64,000 nt of DNA from Microcoleus sp. bin38.metabat.b11b12b14.051 (GCF_013299165.1 NZ_JAAFKD010000005.1:248001-312000), one strand, 5' to 3'; shown: positions 24,840 through 33,614, numbered from the stretch's first letter. Notes: generated by a model from the letters alone, not told the origin. A program made the numbers and translations.

Positions 24840-25241
24840 ATGAGTCAAACAGCAATTGCAGGAAAACGAGTATTCATTTGCGGTTCCGCCCTGCGGGGTC
24901 AGCCGGACAACAGCAACCTCGGAGAAGCCAAGTTCATCAGAGAAGCCAAAACACGTCCGATTTACCGCTTGCACTCGGCAGAAAACGGCTGGCATCCTGC
25001 AATTTACGAAGTGCCTGCTCGAGGCGTATCAATTCCGGGAGAAGTGTACGAACTAACTCCAGAAGACTTTGAACAGCTTGCAGCCGGGGAACCTCCACAT
25101 ATGTATCCATCCGATGTGATTCTGGAAGATGGGGAAGTCTTAACCGCTTTTCTTTACCCCCGCGAGTTAGTAGAGACATACCAATGGGAAGATATTTCCG
25201 ATCGCGGTGGGTGGGCCGCTTACAAAGCAAATTCGCAGTAA
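24840..25241 (+). CDS. Allophanate hydrolase C-terminal-domain-like (gamma-glutamylcyclotransferase fold) protein
   Basis: A 133-residue protein. FICGSALRGQPDNSNL, AKFIREAKTRPIYRLHS, GVSIPGEVYELTPEDFEQL, VILEDGEVLTAFLY and the end ISDRGGWAAYKA follow the plan of the C-terminal domain of allophanate hydrolases (AtzF/urea amidolyase), itself a GGCT-like fold. Here it stands alone, divergent from the amidohydrolase gene and next to allantoinase. In full-length enzymes the amidase half makes the first cut and the C-terminal domain acts on the product; a role in ureide or carbamate handling is plausible but inferred. Its stop codon lies at the start of a palindrome array. Confidence 0.78.
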   Translation: MSQTAIAGKRVFICGSALRGQPDNSNLGEAKFIREAKTRPIYRLHSAENGWHPAIYEVPARGVSIPGEVYELTPEDFEQLAAGEPPHMYPSDVILEDGEVLTAFLYPRELVETYQWEDISDRGGWAAYKANSQ

Positions 25242-25242
25242 G

Positions 25243-25497
25243 AACTTCAGTCCGAAAAGGTTCGTAGTAAGGACTTCAGTCCTTCCAGGTTCGTAGTAAG
25301 GACTTTAGTCCGAAAAAGGTTCGTAGTAAGGACTTCAGTCCTTCCAGGTTCGTAGTAAGGACTTTAGTCCGAAAAAGGTTCGTAGTAAGGACTTCAGTCC
25401 TTCCAGGTTCGTAGTAAGGACTTTAGTCCGAAAAAGGTTCGTAGTAAGGACTTCAGTCCGAAAAGGTTCGTAGTAAGGACTTTAGTCCTCCCGAGAA
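25243..25497. repeat. Palindromic repeat array, about 9 half-units of ~29 bp
   Basis: CGTAGTAAGGACTTCAGTCC and CGTAGTAAGGACTTTAGTCC alternate, joined by CTTCCAGGTT or GAAAAAGGTT. The array fills the gap between two convergent genes, and its last unit encodes the final Glu-Asp and the TAA stop of puuE. Confidence 0.9.
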
Positions 25498-26405
25498 ACC
25501 ATCGGTTTATGATACTCATGCCAATGTCGGGCAATATCAATGCGACGGCATATCCACACCTTCTCGTGTTGCTGCACGTAATCCAAAAAACGCGCCAAAG
25601 CCGCCGCCCGCCCCGGCCTCCCCGCCAAGCGGCAGTGCAGCCCTACACTCATCATCTTCGGTGCAGTCTCGCCCTCAGCGTAGAGTAGGTCAAAAGCATC
25701 GCGCAGGTAAGCAAAAAACTGATCGCCAGAATTAAACCCCTGACTCGTAGCAAACCGCATATCGTTGTTGTCGAGGGTATAAGGAACTACTAAGTGGGGT
25801 CTGTCGCACTCGTACACCCAGTAAGGCAAGTCATCCGCGTAGCTGTCGGCATCGTAGAGAAAACCGCCTTCTTCGACTACTAGCTTGCGAGTGTGGGGAC
25901 TCGTGCGCCCGGTATACCAGCCGAGGGGACGGCTACCGGTAACTTGCGTGTGAATGGCGATCGCCCTGTGCAAATGTTCCCGTTCCGCCTCTTCCCCAAA
26001 ATACTTATAATCAATCCAGCGGTAGCCGTGACTGGCAATTTCCCAATGGGCTTCCAACATCGCTGCAACTGCTTCGGGATGCCTTTCCAATGCCATCGCC
26101 ACGCCATAAACAGTGACCGGCATCCCCCGAGAAGTAAACATCCTGTGCAGCCGCCACAAACCCGCCCGACTGCCGTATTCATAACAGGATTCCATATTCA
26201 TGTGGCGCAGTCCCGATAGGGGTTCGGCGCCGACAATTTCTGACAGAAATGTTTCCGAAGATCCGTCGCCGTGGAGGATGCAGGTTTCTCCGCCTTCTTC
26301 GTAGTTGATCACGAATTGCAGTGCTAGGCGCGATCGATCTGGCCACTGAGGATCGGGGGGATTTTGACCGTAACCGACTAATTCTCGGGGATAATTTGCT
26401 GGCAT
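25482..26405 (-). CDS. puuE: Allantoinase PuuE (polysaccharide-deacetylase-like)
   Basis: A 307-residue protein of the cofactor-light allantoinase family. It begins MPANYPRELVGYGQNPPDPQ and has the family run LALQFVINYEEGGETCILHG, AEPLSGLRHMNMESCYEYGS, IASHGYRWIDYKYF, GWYTGRTSPHTRKL, DSYADDLPYWV and MMSVGLHCRLAGRPGRA. It opens the hydantoin ring of allantoin to give allantoate. The start at 26405 is set by this family N-terminus; the in-frame extension to 26471 is encoded by heptamer repeats ([12 protein letters not shown]) and is rejected. The last residues (RED-stop) come from the palindrome array downstream. It probably follows the GntR gene in the same transcription direction. Confidence 0.93.
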   Translation of the reverse strand: MPANYPRELVGYGQNPPDPQWPDRSRLALQFVINYEEGGETCILHGDGSSETFLSEIVGAEPLSGLRHMNMESCYEYGSRAGLWRLHRMFTSRGMPVTVYGVAMALERHPEAVAAMLEAHWEIASHGYRWIDYKYFGEEAEREHLHRAIAIHTQVTGSRPLGWYTGRTSPHTRKLVVEEGGFLYDADSYADDLPYWVYECDRPHLVVPYTLDNNDMRFATSQGFNSGDQFFAYLRDAFDLLYAEGETAPKMMSVGLHCRLAGRPGRAAALARFLDYVQQHEKVWICRRIDIARHWHEYHKPMVSRED

Positions 26406-26800
26406 ATATAACAGTTGACAGTTGACAGTTGATAGTTGACAGTTGACAGTTGACAGTTTGCCAATTTCCAATTCCCAATTCCCAATTCTTCAATCTCAAA
26501 TCTCAAATCTCAAATCCTAGGATGACAATGGGCAGTTGACAGTTGACAGTTACATAGCAGTGCTATCAATTGTCAACTGTCAGCGGTTACATAAGGGTCT
26601 CGCATCCGGGCTTTTAACGGTGGCATTTTTTTAAACAGTGCTGTCAGTTGTCAATTTTCAACTGTCAACTGTCAACTGTCAACTGTCAACTGTCAGCGGT
26701 TACATAAGGGTCTCGCATCCGGGCTTTTAACGGTGGCATTTTTTTAAACAGTGCTGTCAGTTGTCAATTTTCAACTGTCAACTGTCAACTGTCAACTGTT
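26406..26800. repeat. Heptamer (TCAACTG/CAGTTGA) tracts with a duplicated ~113-bp block
   Basis: Four tracts of the seven-base unit TCAACTG, in both orientations, occupy the gap between puuE and the GntR gene. A block of about 113 bases starting CAGCGGTTACATAAGGGTCT occurs twice in direct tandem (from about 26581 and 26694), each ending in a heptamer tract. The right end overlaps the GntR gene's last codons. Confidence 0.9.
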
Positions 26801-27497
26801 TACCATCTTGCTTTTCTATCTCCTCAATTTCTTTAATTACCCGCGCTTTACTGGCGATTAAATGGTCTTTAATCGCTGCCTGGGCTGCGGCTGCATTCTG
26901 TTCGCTGACAGCCTGATAAATGCGGCGGTGTTCGCTGCGAATTTCCAAGACGCCGGGATTGTATGCCATCGTCCGCAGCCGTACTAAAATCATTTTGTCA
27001 AACACTTGATCCAGGAGAGTTACTAACCAATGATTGCCAGAACTTTGTGCTACCAAGCGGTGAAATTGGTAGTCAGCATAGAGCAATTGATAATTTGTCA
27101 ATTCGCCCGATCGCTCCGGTGCCGTATTTTCTGCTTGCAGCACGATCGCTTCTAATTGTTGTACTTGAGCGGGTGTAGCATTTTGGCAGGCCCCGGCCGC
27201 CGATAGCTGTTCCAAAGCAATCCGACAATCATAAAGATCCGCTGCATCTGCGATCGACAAAGTGGCCACGCGCAATCCATTATTCTGCGGATCTGCGGTC
27301 ACTAAATTCTCTCGTTGCAGTTGGCACAAAGCCTCTCTCACCGGAGTCCGGCTGACGTTGAGCATATCTGCCAGTTGTGTTTCGATCAGGCGTTCTCCAG
27401 CCGCCAATTCCCCCGACAGGATAGCAGTGCGGAGAGCTTGGTAAGTTTGTTCGTGAAGCGATTGAGTGCGGCGAATCGCGCGAAATGAAAGAGCCAA
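26778..27497 (-). CDS. GntR family (FadR/FCD subfamily) transcriptional regulator
   Basis: A 239-residue protein. A winged helix-turn-helix spans about residues 12-75 (TYQALRTAILSGELAAGERL, ETQLADMLNVSRTPVREALC, LQRENLV). The C-terminal FCD ligand domain (about 85-215) has DLYDCRIALEQLSA and metal-ligand-like His in DYQFHRLVAQSSGNHWL and RSEHRRIYQAV. It probably controls the surrounding purine genes, sensing a ureide or purine intermediate; GTATAC palindromes at 24672, 31600 and 31818 are candidate sites. The last six residues and stop (QLTVDS-stop) are encoded by heptamer repeats, so the C-terminus is not native. Confidence 0.9.
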   Translation of the reverse strand: MALSFRAIRRTQSLHEQTYQALRTAILSGELAAGERLIETQLADMLNVSRTPVREALCQLQRENLVTADPQNNGLRVATLSIADAADLYDCRIALEQLSAAGACQNATPAQVQQLEAIVLQAENTAPERSGELTNYQLLYADYQFHRLVAQSSGNHWLVTLLDQVFDKMILVRLRTMAYNPGVLEIRSEHRRIYQAVSEQNAAAAQAAIKDHLIASKARVIKEIEEIEKQDGKQLTVDS

Positions 27498-27958
27498 AAT
27501 CAGTTATCCTTAAGTTAAAACTAAAGTGAAGTCACTATTGTTAAAGATTGTTGATTCAGCCTCATCTCTAAGATTTTTTCTGTAAAATAACTGTAGGTTT
27601 TGGCTGTCTCATGCTCAATCATACAACACCTTGACGCTTGTTTGACATACCTCAGCCTCAAGAAGCTGCGATCGCAAACAAAATTTCGGTAGATTGTACG
27701 CGACACCTGTAGGTAGACGGGACTGCCTTTCGTCGTGTCAACAATCGCCTAAAAGTCATGAGAAATCTCGTTTTTAGCCAAGCCTATCACCCCCGCACAT
27801 CTCTCTTATTAAGGGGGACGAAAGAGAAGATTCTTATCCCCCCCCTTAGCAAGGGGGGGTTAGGGGGGGTCAAGAGCCAAACCGCCAAACAGCAGTCTAT
27901 GAGTACGTTTGACCTAGTTGTTAACACGAATGTCCCCCGCCGTGTCCCTACCCGCACC
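27498..27958. other. Gap between porin and GntR genes, with a C7/G7 palindrome
   Basis: These 460 bases hold no supported gene. At 27834-27872 lies a palindrome of CCCCCCCTT and AAGGGGGGG arms followed by TTAGGGGGGG, a common cyanobacterial dispersed element. Open frames across it on either strand have no ribosome binding site. Confidence 0.55.
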
Positions 27959-30202
27959 TTAAAAGCTGAACTGAGTCCGCAGATTGCCCACAAACACGGT
28001 GGGATTGCCATCAAAGTTGTTAGCATTAAAGATAGCGTAGAATGCCGGGACGATCGCAATATTATTAGTAATCGGGTAGTAATACGAACCCTCCAGCTCG
28101 TACTGAGTACCTCCGTTGCCGCCGCCCGAGAGCAAAAACCTGCGACCCGATATATAATTGTGGGGAATCACAAAGGAAAGTACACCCAGCGCGCCCTTTT
28201 TTCCAAGATCGGGAAATCCCATCCCAACTTGAAAAGATTGTACTTTAATGTCTCCGCCAGAGCGATCGCGATTTACCGGATTTATTTCAAGCTGTCCGTA
28301 GGAATACCGCCCGAATAAACCAAAATTCCGGCCCAGCAACCAATCAAAATTAACCACAAAAGTATCGGCACCGGAGTCTCTAACTCTTCCCCCAAAACCG
28401 TCATCGGCATAACCGTAAGGTAGCGGTTCGCCCACAGCACCGCCAATAAATCCATTATAAGGTTTGAGGCTCGATCGCGCGTAAATCAGCCGCAGATTGA
28501 AAGAGTTGCTAGGGGCGTATTCCAACTGCGCTGTCATGGTGTTGGAACTGTTAAACAAACCATCCCTGGGATTGCTAGCAGTATTAAATACGGCAGGATT
28601 CAAAAATTCTGTATTTTCAGCCATATAAGCAGCCGTCAACTTCAGCGGCTTGGCAACTTGCCAACTCACAACAGCACCAGAACCGCGATCGACCGCATTC
28701 AACAGTGTACTGCCGGTCGAGTTAAAACTCGTTGCCCCTTTCATAAAAAACGTGAAACGGTTGCCATCGAAATATCGATAATAATTCAATCGCGGCCCGA
28801 TCGCAACTTGGACTTTATCTCCGACAGGAAACGTGTAGGACATCTCGCGAATTCCCACAACATTAGCCGTCGGCGCGCCCGTTTGATCTAAAAAAGGAGT
28901 TCCCCACGAGTTGTAAAAACCAGCCGAAACCAATTCGTTTGCAGGCGAGTTGCCGTTGCCAAAAACCAACTGAGTCACCAGCGAATCTTTGCCAGTAAAC
29001 GAAGTATTTAGCGTCAGGAAAGCGTAGTAACTAAAAGTAGTTTCAGGCTGCCCGCGCTCGACGCGAGTCGGTCGATTGTTGGCATCGCGAGTTGGCGGAG
29101 CAAATGGGCTTCCAGGGGCGGTGCTGCTGCGTTCTGCCCTAATATCACCTGTCGGAAATGCTGATGTTAGATTGAACCAAACGGTAGCATTAAGTTTCGT
29201 TGTAGTTGAAAATTGATTCGATTCTAGATTCGCCGTCCGAGCTTCTAGGACATCAATTCTACCGCGCAGCGTTGCTAGTTCTGCTGCAAATTCTTCTTGC
29301 AGTCTCTGGAGTTTCTGTACATCCTCTTTTTTAACTAAATTTGAGGTTCCTGCTGTTACTAACTCAGCAACTTTATCGAGACAAGCATTCAAACCGGCGG
29401 CGAATTCGTAGCGAGTCATCGCTCGATTTCCCCGATAGGTGCCGTCGGGATATCCAGCTATGCAGCCGTAGCGTTCAACTAATGATTGCAGTGCTTGAAA
29501 TGCCCAATCTGTGGGTTTGACATCGCTGAGCTGGGACACTGAAGTAACCTGTTCAATCTCCGGTAAAGCGGAAGGATCGGTTACTTCTAGGCTGTCTGGT
29601 TGTGAGATTTCGGCGATGCTTGTCGGTGCTGGTTTTTCTGGGGTTTGAATTGATTCTGATAAGAGGTTTGATTCGCTGGATTTTTGAGTGGGTGTATCTG
29701 TCGGTTGGAGATTATTTAGTTGAGGAACTGCGACGACTTCCGCTTCTCTATTTGTTGGTGATTTGGGTGAAATATCGGCGGTTAGTTCTGGCGTCGTTCC
29801 CGGATTTGCCTGTGTGGGATTTGGCTCTATCGCAACTGGTAACGTGCCGGATTTTTCTGTTTCTATATTCGTCTGGATGACTTCATTTTTGGGAGAAAAT
29901 TCTGCTGTTTTTTCCCTGTCTGTTGCAAGGGAAATACTATCGGAATTTTCTTTATTTTCTTGTTTGACATCAGCGGTTGTTTGTGGCGCAACCGCAGGAT
30001 TTGTCGCTGTTTCAATTTTGGCGATCGCACTTGGTGACTCGAAAGCTTCAACTAGCGGTAGTTCTGCTGGCGAGGCTATTATTTCTTGAGTTTCTGTAGC
30101 GGGTATTTCCGCAGCAGAGCTGGCTGGAGAATGCAGCAGGTTAATCCAAAGTAGTGCTGGCGTTGCTGTCAGCAGGATTTGGGAATTTAAAAATTTAGAC
30201 AT
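27959..30202 (-). CDS. SLH-domain OprB-type porin ('iron uptake porin' family)
   Basis: A 747-residue outer-membrane protein. It starts MSKFLNSQILLTATPALLW with a signal peptide ending near SSAAE. Residues about 30-215 are low-complexity Pro/Thr/Glu-rich, unusually long for the family. An SLH domain (about 220-280; KPTDWAFQALQSLVERYGCI, GYPDGTYRGNRAMTRYEFAA) binds peptidoglycan or secondary polymers. A coiled coil (LQRLQEEFAAELATLRGRID) precedes an OprB beta barrel ending with the typical Phe (RTQFSF). Its place between the binding-protein and GntR genes suggests it is the outer-membrane channel for the same substrate; the substrate is inferred. An in-frame start at 30262 would precede the signal peptide. 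Confidence 0.9.
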   Translation of the reverse strand: MSKFLNSQILLTATPALLWINLLHSPASSAAEIPATETQEIIASPAELPLVEAFESPSAIAKIETATNPAVAPQTTADVKQENKENSDSISLATDREKTAEFSPKNEVIQTNIETEKSGTLPVAIEPNPTQANPGTTPELTADISPKSPTNREAEVVAVPQLNNLQPTDTPTQKSSESNLLSESIQTPEKPAPTSIAEISQPDSLEVTDPSALPEIEQVTSVSQLSDVKPTDWAFQALQSLVERYGCIAGYPDGTYRGNRAMTRYEFAAGLNACLDKVAELVTAGTSNLVKKEDVQKLQRLQEEFAAELATLRGRIDVLEARTANLESNQFSTTTKLNATVWFNLTSAFPTGDIRAERSSTAPGSPFAPPTRDANNRPTRVERGQPETTFSYYAFLTLNTSFTGKDSLVTQLVFGNGNSPANELVSAGFYNSWGTPFLDQTGAPTANVVGIREMSYTFPVGDKVQVAIGPRLNYYRYFDGNRFTFFMKGATSFNSTGSTLLNAVDRGSGAVVSWQVAKPLKLTAAYMAENTEFLNPAVFNTASNPRDGLFNSSNTMTAQLEYAPSNSFNLRLIYARSSLKPYNGFIGGAVGEPLPYGYADDGFGGRVRDSGADTFVVNFDWLLGRNFGLFGRYSYGQLEINPVNRDRSGGDIKVQSFQVGMGFPDLGKKGALGVLSFVIPHNYISGRRFLLSGGGNGGTQYELEGSYYYPITNNIAIVPAFYAIFNANNFDGNPTVFVGNLRTQFSF

Positions 30203-30236
30203 GATCCTCACACCGTATATAGCGAATGCAATTAAA

Positions 30237-30362
30237 ATGTTTGTAGTAATGACTTTAGTCATTCTTAAGAGAGGACTTCATTCCTCACTACGAACTTTAC
30301 GAACTTTACGAACTTGCGGACTGAAGTCCTCACTACGAACTTTTGATGACTTCAGTCATTTT
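30237..30362. repeat. Degenerate palindromic repeats of the GGACTTCAGTCC family
   Basis: Variants such as TGACTTTAGTCA, GAGGACTTCATTCCTC and GGACTGAAGTCC, with a short CGAACTTTA triplication between. The region separates the porin and binding-protein genes and ends one base before the latter's stop. Confidence 0.8.
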
Positions 30363-31487
30363 TTAGGTCAAGGGTTTGCGATCGGCTGCTGGAGGTAACG
30401 CTCGCTGCTCTAGAGGAGGTAAGTAGCTTTCATCAAATATTTTATTGACTGGGGGAGCTTCTATTTTTAAGGCTCCTGCTACTTGTTTTGCTGTTGCTTC
30501 CAGACGGGTTGGATCGACTCCGCCCAAGCCAACTTTTTCAACTTCGGGAGAGATGTAGAGCCGTTCTAAGGCGATTTGCAGGCGGCGTTTCTCGGCGTTT
30601 TTGTCCATTAAGCTATCTCCCGCTTTTGCGACAGATTCCAATCCGGCTGCTGGATCTTTTAATGTGTCTTGCAGTCCTTTAAAATACGCTCTCAAAAATC
30701 CTTTGACTACTTCGGGATTTTTGTCGAGAAACACTTTTTTTACGACGATCGCATTTCCGTACAAATCTAGACCGTTCTCGTTATAGTAGAAGATATTTAT
30801 ATCTTCTGGTTTTTTGCCTGCTTTTTCTAGTGCAGGGATGATGGTTGTGGCAAATCCGCTCACTGCATCGATATCGCCTTTAATTAATAATGTTTCCCGC
30901 AGCTTTGGTTCCATTGTAATCCACTCTACGGCGTCGGGCTGCACGCCGACTTTTTCGGCAAATACCGGCCACAGTTTACGCGGTGCATCTCCTGCGGGAG
31001 CTCCTAGCTTTTTGCCTGTCAATCCTTTAGGATCTGCTATGTTGCTCGACTTGAGGCTGACAATCGCAAAAGCCGATCGATTATAAGGCACTGCAACTGC
31101 TACTACTGGATCGTTGGGATTCTTGGCGTTGAACTCCATCATCGAGTAAATATCGCCAAATCCGATCTCGAACTGACCGGCTGCAACTTTGGTGATGGTG
31201 TCTGAGGAACCATAGCCCCGCTCGATTTTAACATCCAATCCTTCTGCGGGGAAATAGCCTTTGTCAATGGCGATCGTCAGCGGTGCATTATCGCCTTGGA
31301 GCAGCCAAGAGGGATTGACTTTGATGGCACGTTTCTGCGTGGTGTCAGCCGCCGTTGTGGCTGTTGATCCTCCCGCTGCTGGAGTAGTTGTGGCGTTGGG
31401 CTGTTGAGATTGACAGCTACTCAGGACGACTGGGGCTGCAATCAATATTAGGGAGAGCGATCGTACTAACCAACTATTTTTCATCAC
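30363..31487 (-). CDS. ABC transporter substrate-binding lipoprotein (NMT1/THI5/SsuA-like)
   Basis: A 374-residue protein with a lipoprotein signal (LILIAAPVVLSSC, lipobox LSSC) and a Thr/Ala-rich linker. The NMT1/SsuA-like fold is seen in NPSWLLQGDNAPLTIAIDKG, YFPAEGLDVKIERGYGSSDT, KVAAGQFEIGFGDIYSMMEF and DPKGLTGKKLGAPAGDAPRK. Family members bind pyrimidine precursors, sulfonates, nitrate or purine-related compounds. The divergent genes at 31870 and 32844 give the ATPase and permease. The purine-catabolic setting suggests urate, xanthine or allantoin as ligand (inference). An NtcA-type promoter lies about 110-150 bases upstream. Confidence 0.88.
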   Translation of the reverse strand: MMKNSWLVRSLSLILIAAPVVLSSCQSQQPNATTTPAAGGSTATTAADTTQKRAIKVNPSWLLQGDNAPLTIAIDKGYFPAEGLDVKIERGYGSSDTITKVAAGQFEIGFGDIYSMMEFNAKNPNDPVVAVAVPYNRSAFAIVSLKSSNIADPKGLTGKKLGAPAGDAPRKLWPVFAEKVGVQPDAVEWITMEPKLRETLLIKGDIDAVSGFATTIIPALEKAGKKPEDINIFYYNENGLDLYGNAIVVKKVFLDKNPEVVKGFLRAYFKGLQDTLKDPAAGLESVAKAGDSLMDKNAEKRRLQIALERLYISPEVEKVGLGGVDPTRLEATAKQVAGALKIEAPPVNKIFDESYLPPLEQRALPPAADRKPLT

Positions 31488-31597
31488 AAAAAAGCTTACT
31501 ATTTGAACAACAAACCAACGCTAAAACCCCTTGAACACGCCAAATATGCTTACTAATCTTTGGAGGTATTGCCTCAAAGTTAAGCTTTGCCAGGGAT

Positions 31598-31613
31598 TCT
31601 TGCATACAATACA
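31598..31613. promoter_or_regulatory. Candidate GntR-type half-operator TTCTTGCATACA
   Basis: The twelve bases at 31598-31609 also occur, on the opposite strand, in the allC divergent region (24676-24691). They overlap the putative -10 box and start of the binding-protein promoter, a repressor-like position. Confidence 0.4.
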
Positions 31614-31650
31614 TTATATGAATAATGAATACTGTATACACATATACAGT
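31606..31650 (-). promoter_or_regulatory. NtcA-type class II promoter of the binding-protein gene
   Basis: TGTATATGTGTATACA (minus strand, 31648-31633) matches TGTA-N8-TACA. It lies in a longer palindrome with ACTGTATA / TATACAGT arms (31631-31650). Exactly 22 bases after the TAC comes TATTGT (31611-31606), a TAN3T box, which is the spacing of NtcA-activated promoters. A TATAAT also lies at 31618-31613. This predicts nitrogen-starvation activation of the importer and the genes behind it. Confidence 0.68.
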
Positions 31651-31817
31651 TTTTTCTCTTTTGTCAAACAACAATAGGTTAGGATCGATTAATATTTTCC
31701 CCAGCACTTACAGCACTTAATGGTGAGTTGGTGTGATTGAAAACTTTTTGTATTTGGCGATATAGAAAGATTCAAGACCATCGACAATATATGGAATATA
31801 CGATTTTTAAAGCCGTC

Positions 31818-31827
31818 CTGTATACAG
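31818..31827. promoter_or_regulatory. Perfect palindrome CTGTATACAG, candidate operator
   Basis: This ten-base perfect palindrome lies 43 bases before the ATPase gene start. It shares the GTATAC core with 24672 and 31631. It is a plausible site for the GntR/FCD regulator. Confidence 0.45.
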
Positions 31828-31869
31828 AACAATGCTAATCGCTTACTCAAGAAAAGAGGTAGACTAATT

Positions 31870-32697
31870 ATGGTACAGCATACAACGTCAACAGAGGCGA
31901 TAGAAACGAAAGAACCCGTGCTTTTGGAATTCGATCGCGTGGGTTTAGAGTACCGAGTAGATGGTCAACCCAGACGCATCATTGACGAAATTTCGTTGTC
32001 GATCGCCCAAGGAGAATTTGTGTCATTTGTCGGGCCGAGTGGCTGCGGTAAAACATCTATTTTGAGGATGGTTTCCGGGCTAGCTCCAGCACCGCTCGGC
32101 GAAATACGGATGCGGGAAAAAAAGATTACTAAACCCCTAAAAAATGTCGGAATTGCCTTTCAGAATCCCGTGCTTTTGCCTTGGCGCAATACCCTCGACA
32201 ACGTTCTGCTACCGCTGGAAGTAGTGCAGCCCTACAAGCGAGAATTCAAAGATCCGCAGCACAAGGCAAAGTTTATTCGATCGGCACAAGAATTGCTAAC
32301 TACAGTCGGACTGCAAGACTTTCAGAAACAGTTTCCGTGGCAACTTTCGGGAGGAATGCGACAAAGGGCTTCGCTGTGTCGGGGGTTAATTCACCAACCG
32401 GAAATACTGCTGCTAGATGAACCTTTTGGCGCGTTAGATGCTTTCACCCGCGAGGAAATGTGGGTGATGCTGCAAGATTTGTGGATGCGAGTGAAGTGCG
32501 TTTGTATCCTGATCACTCACGACTTGCGGGAGGCTGTATTTTTGTCAGATACAATTTATGTGATGGGCCCGCGCCCGAGTTCGATCGTCTATAAAGTCAA
32601 AGTTAACCTGCCACGTCCTGTCACTTTAGATATGATAGTTTCAGATGAATTCAACCACATTGTTGCAGAGTTGAGGCGCCACATTCACCGTAATTAA
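31870..32697 (+). CDS. ABC transporter ATPase (nitrate/sulfonate/NMT1-type)
   Basis: A 275-residue ATPase of the SsuB/TauB group. Walker A is FVGPSGCGKTSILRMVSG (about residues 56-73), the Q-loop GIAFQNPVLLPWRNTLDNVLLPLE, signature LSGGMRQRASLCRGLI, Walker B PEILLLDEPFGALDAF and the switch His in ILITHDLREAVFLSD. All motifs are intact. It powers the permease at 32844 together with the divergently encoded binding protein. A GTATAC palindrome lies in its leader. Confidence 0.93.
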   Translation: MVQHTTSTEAIETKEPVLLEFDRVGLEYRVDGQPRRIIDEISLSIAQGEFVSFVGPSGCGKTSILRMVSGLAPAPLGEIRMREKKITKPLKNVGIAFQNPVLLPWRNTLDNVLLPLEVVQPYKREFKDPQHKAKFIRSAQELLTTVGLQDFQKQFPWQLSGGMRQRASLCRGLIHQPEILLLDEPFGALDAFTREEMWVMLQDLWMRVKCVCILITHDLREAVFLSDTIYVMGPRPSSIVYKVKVNLPRPVTLDMIVSDEFNHIVAELRRHIHRN

Positions 32698-32726
32698 TCG
32701 TTGAGTGACAGATGCACGGGGGGTCA

Positions 32727-32789
32727 GAAACCGGGTTTTTAACCCGCATACGTGCTGAAAACCCTCAATATCTAAAAAACCCGGTTTCT
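32727..32789. repeat. Inverted repeat GAAACCGGGTTTTT ... AAAAACCCGGTTTC
   Basis: Fourteen-base arms enclose a 34-base loop between the ATPase and permease genes. The same arms occur at 55273-55338. It is a dispersed element; read as RNA it would form a long hairpin inside the operon. Confidence 0.75.
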
Positions 32790-32843
32790 TAGGGAGCGAG
32801 TGCGTCCCAAACTAAAATATTTGAGCAGACATTTGAGAAAGCA

Positions 32844-33614
32844 ATGGATAATTTAGAGAGATTTGCTCGGTCAAAAACAGCCAGCATTGTGATGCCGCTT
32901 GCTGCAACAATCTTGCTGTTCGTGTTGTGGGAAATTCTGGTATTTTTGTTCAAAATTCCCCCGTACAACTTGCCCGCACCTTCAGCGATTATTGCTGCAA
33001 GTTTCAACCAAAGTAAGGCACTGATTGAAAACACAGGACAAACCTTGTTTACAACCTTAGCGGGTTTTATGCTGGCAATTGTGGCCGGCGTAGTGCTGGG
33101 GTTTGTCATTGGATATTCGCGCATTGCCTATGTGGTTCTTTACCCGTTGTTAGTGGGATTCAATACTGTTCCGAAAGTAGCGTTAGTGCCACTATTTGCG
33201 CTGTGGTTTGGCATCGGTACGGTGCCGGCAATTTTGACGGCTTTTTTGCTGGCGTTTTTCCCGATCGCAGTTAACGTAGCCTTGGGACTAGATACAGTAG
33301 AACCAGAGATGAAAGATGTAATGCGATCGTTGGGTGCATCGCAGCTCGAAATTTTCCAAAAAGTTGGATTCCCCCACACCTTACCATACGTCTTTGCCTC
33401 GCTGAAAGTGGCAATTTCCCTGGCCTTTGTCGGTACTGTAATTTCTGAAACAGTAGCCTCTAACAAAGGCATTGGGTACTTAATTGTCACCGCCAGTTCT
33501 AATTTTGACGTGCCTTTAGGTTTTGCAGGATTGATGGTTTTGGCAGTGATGGGAACCGTACTGTATGCCTTGTTTGCCGCCGCCGAGAAATACCTGATTT
33601 ATTGGGCGCGGTGA
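32844..33614 (+). CDS. ABC transporter permease (SsuC/TauC-like)
   Basis: A 256-residue inner-membrane protein with about six hydrophobic segments. The first is MPLAATILLFVLWEILVFL. LPAPSAIIAA and the cytoplasmic EAA loop (MRSLGASQLEIFQKVGFPHT) identify the BPD_transp_1 family used by sulfonate, nitrate and NMT1-type importers. It follows the ATPase gene by 146 bases containing an inverted repeat, and probably shares its transcript. The 3' end overlaps a 51-codon ORF on the other strand by 16 bases. Confidence 0.92.
   Translation: MDNLERFARSKTASIVMPLAATILLFVLWEILVFLFKIPPYNLPAPSAIIAASFNQSKALIENTGQTLFTTLAGFMLAIVAGVVLGFVIGYSRIAYVVLYPLLVGFNTVPKVALVPLFALWFGIGTVPAILTAFLLAFFPIAVNVALGLDTVEPEMKDVMRSLGASQLEIFQKVGFPHTLPYVFASLKVAISLAFVGTVISETVASNKGIGYLIVTASSNFDVPLGFAGLMVLAVMGTVLYALFAAAEKYLIYWAR

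Noticed and set aside
27758-28318. Plus-strand frame antisense to the end of the porin gene
   Set aside because: It runs through the C7/G7 palindrome and then antisense to a well-supported porin coding region.
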